From positions 42,810,197-42,874,196 of the forward strand of contig CM063113.1 in NCBI GenBank assembly GCA_031841125.1: DNA of 64,000 bases. The letters run 5' to 3'. Numbering within the stretch: the first letter of the stretch is position 1; each line of letters opens with the position of its first letter. This document shows, in pieces, positions 11,830-20,784 of this stretch. The position numbers were made by a program, and so were the translations under genes. Origin of the DNA: Acanthococcus lagerstroemiae (taxonomy: Eukaryota; Arthropoda; Insecta; Hemiptera; Eriococcidae). The notes beneath the pieces are model-generated. The model made no database searches and was not told the DNA's origin. It was given only the letters and a program-made list of their open reading frames with translations.

Positions 11830-12830
11830 AGAAAAAGGCCCGAAAACTGTTTTCCTTTCCTAAGGCCTGCGTTGATTCGTGCTATTCGAAGGGTTATTTT
11901 GAACTTTCATTCAAGGCTTTTCTCAAGTGGATAGAAAAAAGATACAAGTGACCATTTTTATGGCAAATTTAGTGTAGAACAAGTCTTAGTGAGAGACTTT
12001 TTCCATATTTGCCATAAGTTCCGAGATTTTTTGGGGAAAATGGGTGGTTTGAATTCCTTAAGCATTAGCACTAGGGGTAAGGGTGGTGATGCTTAGTGTG
12101 TTCATCAGGGCCACCATAACTAACATTCTGCCGAAAATCAGCTTGCAAAGAGGTTTTTTTTTTAATAACTAATTCCCCCAGACCATTGGTAATTCTACAC
12201 AATTTTTAAAATGAGGAAATCGAATGTCGCGTGGCGCAACTCGGCACTCCCGAAAAGAAACTACGCCACGGATCTCCAACACCGTGAGAGCCTCCCGCGA
12301 TGGCGCCGTTTCTCCTGATATGGGTTCGGTAACTCCTTAAAGGCCTCGGTGATCTCACGCATACTGAACGCGACTGACCGATTGTACAATATTTTTGCTA
12401 TACTTCCGTCCGATGTTGAATTTATTTTACTGATAACCGAAATAGTCTGTGTTTACTGTTACCATTATCTTGAAAAACCGTCATGATACCTACTGGGAAA
12501 TGCAAGACCAGTTCGCAGTTGTCATCCGGTGACCCATTTCAATATTCACAACCGTTTCCTCGCATCGAACGCCTACCTGCTCATTTCGTGTCGTTTTTTT
12601 GAAGCTAAGTCCAACTTATTCGTAATTCGATTTTTTCGACTCGGTTAGTGGTAATAAATACCTTACACAACTTTTCTTTATTTTCGCCGGGGGGAGGGGG
12701 GTCTCCCCAAGCGCGGAGACTGACTGACCATTTGTTTCACTCACTTTTGATGATGAAAAAATGACTGGTCACAATTTGGTCAGCCGGTCACAAGCCAGTC
12801 ACATAAATGTGACTGTAAATTTAATCACGT
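11830..12830. other. Intergenic, no gene seen
   Basis: No ORF of note. GTGGCGCAACTCGGCACTCC (12232) and GAAACTACGCCACGG (12259) form a short inverted pair, and GGTCACAATTTGGTCAGCCGGTCACAAGCCAGTCACATAAATGTGAC (12768 on) repeats GTCAC words. A G run is at 12689-12701. Confidence 0.35.
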
Positions 12831-12836
12831 AACATA

Positions 12837-12974
12837 TGGGGTGCCCGAGGGTCTATCCTTGTCCCACTTCTATTTATTATCCGCGTCAATGGGGGTCTGG
12901 TTGGCCGAACTGTCCCCGAGGGGTCTATCCTTGTCCCACTTCTATTTATTATCCGCATCAATGGGGGTCTGGTT
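12837..12974 (+). repeat. Tandem duplication, two units of about 70 bp, spanning LINE sequence and SINE 5' end
   Basis: 12850-12912 (GGTCTATCCTTGTCCCACTT ... GGGGGTCTGGTTGGCCGA) is repeated with two substitutions at 12921-12982. The duplicated unit joins LINE DNA to the first 18 bases of the SINE, so the duplication happened after the SINE inserted. Confidence 0.75.
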
Positions 12975-13178
12975 GACCGAGTGGATAGCGCGCTGGTCTC
13001 GGAATCCAGAGGTCCCGGGTTCGAGCCCACGTAGCAATTCGCCAAATTTCGACCCAGGCCGGTTTTTCGACAAGAAGAGAAAAGGGCTAAGACACCCCTA
13101 ACGGTCTCCCCGACATCTTTAAGGTAATGCTCGAAAGGGCGGATTCCAGAGCTTGGGTTGAGAGAGCAAAATGAAAAA
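12964..13178 (+). mobile_element. Full-length tRNA-derived SINE with 14-bp target duplication
   Basis: The head holds a Pol III A box (TGGTTGACCGAGTGG) and B box (GGGTTCGAGCC), followed by the shared body and a tail GAGAGAGCAAAATGAAAAA. TATCCGCATCAATG (12950-12963) precedes it and TATCCGCGTCAATG (13179-13192) follows, a target duplication inside the LINE RT sequence. This copy fixes the SINE 5' end near GGGGTCTGG. Confidence 0.88.
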
Positions 13179-13329
13179 TATCCGCGTCAATGACCTCCCA
13201 TGTCTTCACCGGTGCTAATATCACGCAGTATGCTGACGACACTAATGTAATCGTGGCATCTCCCACTGATTGTGATGTGATAAAGAAGACTCGATGACTA
13301 ACCGTAGAGAACTTATTCAACAGTAATTT

Positions 13330-14500
13330 TGTGAAACTAAATGAAGGGTTACGAAAGAAAGGGATCTACGTGGTAAAAACTTTTTCTTCAGGAATGCGTT
13401 TTAAAAAAATTCTACGATCAAAAAATGGTCTATACCTAGTTTTACTCGTGTTGGATTGGTAATTCAATGGGAAGTAGACCGCGAAGCAGTATCTTTTGGC
13501 GGAATAATTTCAACCTTTTAAGCAATGTTTCAGTTCGAGTTTTTTTGCAATAAACAGAAATAAACTAAATTTCAAGTTGGTAGAGAATGTATATTACATC
13601 AGCTACTTCAAACATAGTATCATTTATTTACTTTGTTTTCCGACTCCTGGATCGTGGCACCTGCACCCCTTTCAACGACACAAACAAAAAATGGACTTTG
13701 GAAACGCGCTCTCTGGTAGATGAAATCTGAACTACAAAATGTTAACATTGGGCACTTTCATCTTTACCCCTGCATTCGCGTATGTTTGTAGGACCTATTC
13801 CAATGAAAAACAAGACTTTGATGGTCGTTGCAGTTACACCTTTTTGTTTGGTAACCCTTCAAATATCGAAAAAGGAGAAACCGTCTACTTCTCCACCTAT
13901 CACCCGATCACCAGGATTAAACCTAACAACTAACTTAGGGAACTCATCATCTACTCTATAACGAAATTTTTGGGACTAAACATTCATCAATCCCTCACCT
14001 GGACTGCCTACATAAACTCATTTGCTCTAAACTCAGTAAAAATAAGTAACTTCGCTACTCGAAGAGAATATTCAATAGTAGGCTCCAAAATTTGATTTCG
14101 ATTCGCTTTTATATTTATGCTTTTGCTAGATAAATTTGGAGTCTCTGTTGTAATATTGCTTCTTCTGCTTGTTGCGTTCTGATCTACATACATACGTTTA
14201 CAAACTCCCTGGTACATCATGTAGTAAGGTTTTATCCTGTACTTGTTCACGTTCATTTGCTATACTTGTTCGGTTATGATTATTTAATTTTGCTACATCG
14301 CACATAATTCACATTAAACGAATTGTACATTTATATCAAGCTGAGAACCCATTTTATACATTAACAAGCAGCTTAACTTGATAATGATGATGATAAGTTA
14401 TCAGTAGCATGGGCGCCTGCAGAATTTTTCGATGAGGTAGCAAGAGAAAATGCTGACGACCATAATTTAACCCTGATTTTTGTATTTGAATTGAGATTAG
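13330..14500. other. Intergenic, no gene supported
   Basis: The plus ORF at 13739-13933 and minus ORF at 14008-14256 have ordinary AT-rich codon content and no recognisable family. Nothing else is seen. Confidence 0.35.
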
Positions 14501-14504
14501 TGAA

Positions 14505-15365
14505 GTAAGTGCTAATTACTCAATTTTTCGAGACGAATTCGAACCCGTTGTCAAATTTGAACTAGAATCATTTTTTGACCTATTTCAACCACATTATCGA
14601 ATTCATTTTGGGAACGGAGCGTCACCACCAAATTTGAACGCTGAATTCGAACTCAGCGTAAAAAACTGAGTAGAAAACAGTCTTTAATTAAAAATTTTTG
14701 ATTTTCCAAATTTGAATATATCTCCATACTATTATACATCATGTCTTTTTTGGGTTGAAAACATTTTCGGAGAGCTTCGGCGTCGGCGCTGGTGCTACTG
14801 ACTCAATTTTTCGAGACAAATTCGAATCCGTTGTCAAATTTGAGCTGGATTCATTCTTTGACCCATTTCGACCACATTTTCGAGCCTATCTTCGGAATGG
14901 CGCGTCGCCGCCAAAGTTGCACATTCGTGGGTCCGGTACACAAGATCACGAGGGTCGTGATTTCGTGGGTCTAGTACACGAGACCGCGAAGGTCGTGACT
15001 TCGTGGGTCCGGTATACGAGACCACGGGGGTCGTGACTTCGTGGGTCCGGTACACGAGACCACGGGGGTCGTGACTTCGTGGGTCCGGTACACGAGACCA
15101 CAGGGTTTATGACTTCGTGGGTCTGGAACACGAGATCACAAGCGTCGTGATTTTGTGGGTCCGGGTGCGAATTACTCAATTTTTCTAGACGAATTCGAAT
15201 CCGTTGTCAAATTTGAGCTATAGACTCATTTACTAACCCATTTCGACCACATTTTCGAATTTATTTCGGGAACGGGGCGCCACCGCCAAATTTGAACACC
15301 GAATTCGAACTCAGCGTGAAAAATTGAGTTGAAAACAGTCTTTAGTTCAAAATTTTAATTTTGAA
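14505..15365 (+). repeat. Three copies of a 240-bp repeat (AATTACTCAATTTTTCGAGACGAATTCGAA...)
   Basis: Units start near 14515, 14797 and 15170. They share ACTCAATTTTTC(G/T)AGAC, TTGTCAAATTTGA(A/G)CT, CATTTCGACCACATTTTCGA, CGCCAAATTTGAAC and GAATTCGAACTCAGCGT(G/A)AAAAA. The middle unit loses its second half to the minisatellite at 14925. Function unknown; it may be the body of an uncharacterised transposon. Confidence 0.75.
14925..15172 (+). repeat. 38-bp minisatellite, about 6.5 units
   Basis: The unit TTCGTGGGTCCGGTACACGA followed by GACCACGGGGGTCGTGAC repeats at exact 38-base spacing in the centre (15001, 15039, 15077), with more divergent units at both ends. The unit contains the short palindromic pair CACGA...TCGTG. 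It replaces the 3' half of the middle copy of the 240-bp repeat. It is G+C rich compared with flanks. Confidence 0.9.
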
Positions 15366-15384
15366 AATTTCTCCGTACTATTTT

Positions 15385-17345
15385 TATTTTTTTATTTATT
15401 TACAACCTTTCACGGTATAAATTGTATAAAATGAAATTATTACACTCGGTTTCGATAGCTATTTGCGCGCCCGTGAGCGGGCATAGGTCTCTCCCACCCT
15501 TCGCCATCGGTCCCTATTTCTTGCTCCCTTTATCCAAAGCCTCCCCCCTATATTTTTCAGTTCGTCGTGCTACCTTTTCAAGGGTCTCCCTTGGGTTCTC
15601 CTTCCCTCCCTTGGATACCAGTCCAATACCCTTCTTCCCCACCTTCCTACACCCTGTCTGGCCACATGTCCTGCGTAATCAAACTTTAATTTTTTAGCAA
15701 TGTACCTACGGTCTTTTGCTCCGGGCAGCCTTCTTACTTCGGTATTTCTTGATCTATCCTTTATTTTTATTCCCAAAATCGATTGCTTCATGGAAATTTG
15801 GGTTCTTGCCATTTTTAAATTTTGCGCTTCTGTACATTCCCACGTCTGTGCTCCGTAGGTCAGGACCGGTAGTATACACCCTTCCAACACTTTTACTTCC
15901 AGATTTAGCGGCATTATGCTCTTGTATATCTGTTTCAACGACCAGAAACTTTTCCAAGTCTGCGCCCTCCTTCTACTTAGTTCCTTTTCCATGTTATCTT
16001 TAAAGGATATTATTTGTCCTAAATACAAGGTGCTATCTTCTACTCCAATTTCCTCCGTACCTATCTTGATTTTTGGTGCTATTCTTTGATTTGTAATTAA
16101 CACTGTTTTGCTAGTATTAATTTTCAAACCAACTTTCAACCCTTCCTGTTCCAGTTCTTTGGCCATCGTTTGGAGGTCCTCTCCTTCCCGGGCTATCAAG
16201 GCGACGTCGTCCGCAAACCGTGAGTTATTTAACCAGACTCCGTTTATTTTTAGGTCCCTGTCTTTCCAATACAAATTATAAAAAACTTCTTCCAATAAGC
16301 TGTTGAATAGATTCGGTGATAAGGGGTCCCCTTGTTTTACCCCTCTATTAATTTCGAAGTAATGCCCCGGGTTGTCTAAACGCACTCTTCCTTTGACATT
16401 TTTGTACATTTCTTTTATTAATCTAATAATTTGATTAGGAACACCTTGTTTTCTCGATATTGGAGGTCAAACTTATGGGCATGTAGTTGTTAATATCTGT
16501 TTTGTCCCCTGTCTTAAATAATAGTACTATTTCGGATTGTTTCCACTGCGTGAGGATTACCTCTTCCTCTAGAATCTTGTTGAAAATTACAGTAACTACC
16601 GGAGCCAACTCGATGGCAAATGCTTCAAGTTCTTTATTTCCTATTCCGTCTGGACCTGCGGATTTTCCCATCTGTAGTTTACTCAGGACGGAGAAGACCT
16701 CCTATTCCAATTTTTAGGAAATTTCTTCCTCATTTCCTTTTCCCTCCAATTTACAGATTTCGCCTTCAGTCGCCTCCCCTTCGTATAACTTCTGGTAGAA
16801 ATCCGTCGCCACCTGGACGATCCTATTTTTGTCGAATTCTAGTTTTCCAAATTTATTTTTGATTTTGGGAGTCAGATTAAGATCCTTAAAAATTTCTTGG
16901 TTAGCTTTTTTCACGCGCCCTGAATTTTTGATTAGTCTCTGTATCGAATTTCCATATATCCTTTTTAACTTTCTTTTTCACTGTTTTCCCGAGTTCCACT
17001 TACTCTATTTTTTCCTCCCAAGTCTTATTTTTAGCTCTTGCCAAAATATTTCTTTTTTCACAGAGTTTTTGTTTTTTGTGCGTAAGTTTGACTCCTCTGC
17101 CGCAAAATTATTGTATACTTTGCTCAAGATTTTTTCTAGTTTATGATATGCTTTTTGTAACTCCCTCTCTATCTTCCAATTGAGCTTACCAAGTTCTGAG
17201 ATTAGCATGCGTTTGGATTCCTGAATTTTGAATACTGGGATTTCCTTTTTCTTCCTTGTATTACTTTTCTTAAAGTTTTTAACTCTACCTCTTTTCGGTA
17301 TGCTTAATTTTATTTGTAGGGCACGATGATCTGAAGGGAAGACTA
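15385..17345 (-). mobile_element. 5'-truncated non-LTR retrotransposon (RTE-like), internally deleted
   Basis: Read on the minus strand, the element begins in the endonuclease domain (PSDHRALQIKLSIPKRGRVK near 17330-17270), runs through an ORF linker (17208-16714) and RT blocks, and ends in an A/T-rich tail (ATAAATAAAAAAATAAAAA complement at 15385-15412). Frameshifts break the ORF into at least four pieces. No target duplication was found because the left flank is inside the 240-bp repeat. Clade assignment is by the 'RGVKQGDPLSP' and 'LTYGAQTW' wording and is tentative. Confidence 0.85.
15570..16671 (-). pseudogene. LINE reverse transcriptase domain, two frames
   Basis: 16671-16440 reads KSAGPDGIGNKELE...WKQSEIVLLFKTGDKTDINN...PISLTSNI (RT blocks 1-2). 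16409-15570 in another frame reads INRGVKQGDPLSPNLFN and the catalytic SRFADDVALIA, then thumb LYLGQIISF and the post-RT LPVLTYGAQTW. About 65 residues expected between PISL.SNI and NQIIRLIKEM (the palm region containing 'AFVDYEKAFDS') are missing, so the copy carries an internal deletion and cannot encode active enzyme. Confidence 0.9.
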
Positions 17346-17359
17346 GTTTGTCATGTCTT

Positions 17360-17627
17360 TTTACGTCTTAAACTATTCTCATGTCATTAGCCAAAAAGTG
17401 AACGATTTCATTTTTTGTTTTCCCATCAGGAGAGCACTAGGTCCATTTTTCTGTTTTCCTTTTCTGATAAAAACAGTTCACAATTTTCCTGCCCAGATAT
17501 TCCACTATTTTAATTTTTCGTTCTTTAAATACTCATCGCCCCCCAATCGCCCACCACTTATTTATTGCCCCCCTGATAACCCAAAACGCCCACTTGCGGG
17601 CGATCGCCCCCGGGTTGGGAACCACTA
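17360..17627. mobile_element. Remnant ending in a hAT-type terminus
   Basis: Ends CGCCCCCGGGTTGGGAACCACTAG, nearly the same terminus as the intact hAT MITE at 30945-31155. The interior has GCCCCCAATCGCCCACC repeats. The left end is not found; it abuts the broken 5' end of the LINE. Confidence 0.45.
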
Positions 17628-17820
17628 GTCTATGACTTGTTTACTTTAGACATTTTTGTTTAGGGTTGGATGTGACATTCGTGTATCGAGAAAATAACCT
17701 CAAAAATGAACTCAGCGACTCAGAAAGTCCTATTTTTGATACATTGTACGCCAGTATAGTATGTAATATTGGTGATTGCTCGTTTCAGCCCCCTGTGGGT
17801 CAATTTCGGTAAAGGTTACT

Positions 17821-19544
17821 CAGTGGCGGATCCAGACTTCGATTTAGAGGGGGGGGGGTCATGGATTTATTTTTGTAACAGGGGGGGGGGTAAAAATCTG
17901 AACATTAAAAACATGTTTATTCGCTGATATTATATTATATTTCGGCGTACATATAACATACTGAATCATCTTTATAGAACAAACTTTTTAGATCATTTTA
18001 AAGCAAGAAGCTATTTACATTATAAAATCAACTCGTCTTCTAGAGCTTTTGGCAAATTTCGTGATAATTTCGTCAATGTCAAGCCGAATCTGGCGGTGAA
18101 TATGGAGCAAAGCTAAACCAGTGACCGTTCCTCCTCCATGGTTGATCTTAGCCAACTTTTGAGCCGCCGTAGGGTTGAGAAACTTCGCTCAGCGGTCGCC
18201 ACGCTTACGGTTAGAGTTGCGAGAACTTTCAGCAGGATCTGGATACATGGGTAAAGGTCCACATCACAAGCCTAAATGACTTCTGTAAACGAATGCGGGA
18301 TTTTCTCGTTCGCCATCTTGATCTGTTCGTTTCCATTTGACCACCCACATGTGAAACTCAGCTACAACGACAGAAGCAGGAGCACTCAGAAGACCTTCAT
18401 ATCGTTGAGCCACTTTCTGCACAGCTGCCATATCTTCCTCAGAGTACGCTGTTCGAATGCCTTCAAAGGTTCTTTGACCAGTCGCTTGAGGTTACCACCC
18501 GAACCAGCGGTAAAAAGTGCGCAGTATTTGCAATAAAGTCCGTGGTCCTTATGCGAAAAGACTAGCCAGTCGTAGTTGTCGAAATGTGACCTCTTGACAT
18601 ATTTCCTGGTTTTTGTCCCCCTTTTGGTGACCACTCAATGGGGAAGTTTATAGTCCTAAAGCGGTGTCCAGTGTCGCTCAAAAAGTGTTGATTTGGTCAA
18701 ATCATCCAAGTTGACTTGCCCAATGTAGTTCCCAATATCTGATGCAAATTGAACCTGCAATGTGATTCAAAACGTGAGTAAGTTACTCAAATGAAATTAT
18801 GTAGGTTTCATACTCTATATCATACATGTGCATAAATGCAATATATGTAATATGCCAACATATTATACATTTTCTAGAACTATTTTCCTTCGTACCTGAG
18901 GTGTTTCATTTTTAACTGTATCAGATGCAGAGCCACAGGCAGTATCATTATCATGCTTTTGGCTTTGAGGTGAAGGCGGCAATGGTGGAGACTCAGCTAT
19001 TCCTTCGACGTCGATTAAAAATTTTTTCGTGAAGAAGGCATCAATCGTTCTAACACGTTTTGTCCCAGTCGTCTTCAGAGGAGCGCCCTAAATGAACATA
19101 ATGAAAAAAAAGTAGTATTAAAAATGTTATTAAAAATAAAGATTCAATTAAATTTTCTCGAAACAATACCTGCTAAGCAGTATCGAACATGAAATTCATA
19201 CATACCATTGTAACTGCTTTGGAAGATTCAGTCAAACATTCGGATTCAACAACAAAACGTTCACTGCAATGCAATCTATTCATAGTAACTCTGAATGTCA
19301 CAATACACTCACATTCACTGAAAGGCAGTGATGCCAACCGAATTAGCTGTACATAGACCACGTAGACTCAATATCATAAAGGCGGTGTCAACTGTCTGCT
19401 GTCACGAAGTTTTCTAGTTAGAGTTGCGTTTTTATCATTGCAACTTGAAATTATCCTACCAAGTATCTTAACTATTGGGACCGTAATAAAAAAATGTTCA
19501 TGATTGGGGGATCATGACCCCCCCCCCCGCTGGATTCGCGGTTG
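17821..19544 (-). mobile_element. hAT transposon, 1724 bp, with perfect 8-bp target duplication
   Basis: AGGTTACT lies immediately outside both ends (17813-17820 and 19545-19552). Ends are CAGTGGCGGATCCAG and CTGGATTCGCGGTTG, followed by G/C homopolymers just inside (17849-17858 and 19518-19528). It carries the N-terminal part of a ZMYM1-like (TTF zinc finger) hAT transposase on the minus strand and lacks the catalytic and hATC regions, so it is an internally deleted copy. Confidence 0.9.
18386..19085 (-). pseudogene. hAT transposase N-terminus with TTF-type zinc finger, two exons, decayed
   Basis: Exon a (about 19085-18895) reads KTTGTKRVRTIDAFFTKK and ends NETPQ at a GT donor. Exon b starts after TTGCAG at 18757 with VQFASDIGNYIGQVNLDDL, then HWTP, then YDWLVFSHKDHGLYCKYCAL (the TTF/ZMYM1 Cys motif) and GSGGNLKRLVKEPLKAFEQR. 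Two stops interrupt between HWTPL and VVTKRG. The family (known from ZMYM1-like insect proteins) continues with a DDE domain that is absent here. Confidence 0.75.
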
Positions 19545-19589
19545 AGGTTACTGAAAAGAACAACTCAAAAATCATATTTTTGAGTTATG

Positions 19590-19997
19590 ACCACCGGTGG
19601 AGCCTGTTGGATGGAGGGGGGGGGGGTTTACCAGACTAACATCAAAAATGGATGCAACGTGTCTAAAAACTATGAAAACAATTTTTTTTTCATGTTTTTT
19701 GAAACTTTATCATAAAATTGAAAAGAATCCTGATGTGTTAGGAAAAAGCGGCTTGCGATATTGAATTCAGCGTTAAAAATCCTACTTCCAGATTTGTATA
19801 TTTTTTATTTTTGAGCAAAAAGAAGCAAAATTTTGCAGAACAGTGTTATCAGAATTTCTAATAAATGGCCTTGGAGTTAAGAGCTTTCTTTCTCCCGCGA
19901 GACGTCTAAAAATCGAATTTTGCCAGGGGGTGGCAAAGAGCATAGCCGGGGGGGGAAGCGTCGCCCCCACCTGCCCTCCCCCTGGTTACGGGCCTGT
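19590..19997. mobile_element. Poly-G MITE-like segment
   Basis: CCGGTGGAGCCTGTTGGATG with a G run (19617-19626) at one end, and GGGGGAAGCGTCGCCCCC followed by TGGTTACGGGCCTG at the other. It resembles the hAT MITE family without a clear target duplication. Its right end lies about 430 bases before the likely promoter of the ITIH-like gene. Confidence 0.4.
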
Positions 19998-20421
19998 AAG
20001 TGAGAGATCTTGAAATAACCGTGAAATATTGTATCTGGATGACTCGTTAGAACATATTATTGATTCTTCTTTCTTCACGTACATTTTTTCTGACAGTTCA
20101 AATTTGGGGAAGAGTACTTCAGAGCCGCATGTTGAAAAGTGTACGTCTTGTAGCCTTATTACGTCAAAAAGGTCAAACGCTGTCGTCAATAATCCAGTGA
20201 CGTCATTGTCGTCATTACCGGCAGGCCGAGTTATATTTTTCATCTTATCTCCCAAACGCTATCATCCGCGACTGCTCTTTTACCTGATCATCCTTTTCAT
20301 CACAAGGGGTACTTTTTAATAGCTTTTACCTAACTGGAAATACCGGTCGAAGACGTGCGTTGTTTATGGTCATGGTCGAAGAGCAAAGGAGGGGGTCGGA
20401 GTTTCCCAGCACGTTCGGCTA

Positions 20422-20596
20422 CTTACTATATATTAACCTAAGGTCGTCTTATCAATAACACAAAACCTGTCTGCGATTCATTCGGCGTCCGTACTCGCGG
20501 TACAACAACGTCGTGAAAAGCTCTCCCGAGTTCCGTAATACGTAAATTTATAACAATATCGTGTTACTATTATTATTATTTTTTGTTAATTTGCAG
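20422..20596 (+). promoter_or_regulatory. Possible core promoter and 5' UTR exon of the ITIH-like gene
   Basis: A TATATATT box at 20427-20434 lies about 25 bases before TCAATA (20452-20457), which could serve as an initiator. A good 3' splice site (pyrimidine-rich stretch ending TTTGCAG at 20590-20596) comes just before the start-codon exon, so the ATG exon is probably preceded by a short non-coding exon ending near the GTAATA or GTAAAT at 20536-20546. That would make a very short intron of 50-60 bases. The arrangement is inferred from motifs only. The TSS could also be the unspliced region around 20600. Confidence 0.3.
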
Positions 20597-20625
20597 TCCG
20601 TGAACGAGATACTGTGTTCAGTGCT

Positions 20626-20784
20626 ATGAAAATGTTACCGGTGACTAAATTCGCTGTACTGTTATGGCCGTTGATATTGTTCGTCGTTTCCGTCGAGTCC
20701 AGATCATTCGTCTTGACCGGCCTGGAAAGTGAGAAACAGGTATTCAAAAGAGATGTCGCCCATTCGGAAGCCCTACCTGATAAG
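20626..20784 (+). CDS. ITIH-like exon 1: start codon and signal peptide
   Basis: Codes residues 1-53. I chose the ATG at 20626 because it opens directly into a signal peptide (MKMLPVTKFAVLLWPLILFV, then a small-residue stretch ending VES/RS). A second ATG two codons later is equally possible. A GTG 12 bases upstream in the same frame is ignored. The mature part contains a KR pair (about residues 42-43), a possible propeptide cleavage site, as ITIH chains carry propeptides. Donor AAG|GTGAGT at 20785, phase 0. Intron 1 is 13.5 kb and full of repeats. Confidence 0.88.

Larger units (their letters stand above)
12837..13325 (+). pseudogene. Reverse transcriptase fragment of a Jockey-type LINE, split by a SINE
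   Basis: GVPEG is seen at 12840 and ITQYADDTNVIVASPTDCDV at 13220-13279, the RT motifs 'GVPQGS.L.PLLF' and catalytic YADD. Reading from the first block to the second requires removing the SINE at 12964-13178 and shows a frameshift within the 'S.L.P' portion. Continuation (ENLFNSNFVKLNEG) also fits. Both LINE ends are absent. Confidence 0.65.

Noticed and set aside
12963..13045. Possible tRNA gene (A and B boxes, also at 22606 and 57436)
   Set aside because: The A/B boxes are present but the sequence does not close into a cloverleaf acceptor stem and continues into the shared 140-base repeat body. It is the head of a SINE that recurs many times.
14925..15172. CRISPR-like array of regularly spaced repeats
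   Set aside because: The 38-bp units are directly adjacent with no unique spacers, and the DNA is eukaryotic.
14834..15179. Overlapping ORFs of 60-93 codons on both strands with repeated THEV and RDHE-like peptides
   Set aside because: They are produced by the 38-bp minisatellite, whose symmetry opens frames on both strands.
15716..17146. Plus-strand ORFs of 80-105 codons
   Set aside because: Antisense shadows of the LINE reverse transcriptase, Phe/Leu/Ser-rich as expected from its complement.
20614..20625. GTG as an upstream start for the ITIH-like protein
   Set aside because: A eukaryotic gene should use the ATG at 20626, which also opens directly into the signal peptide.
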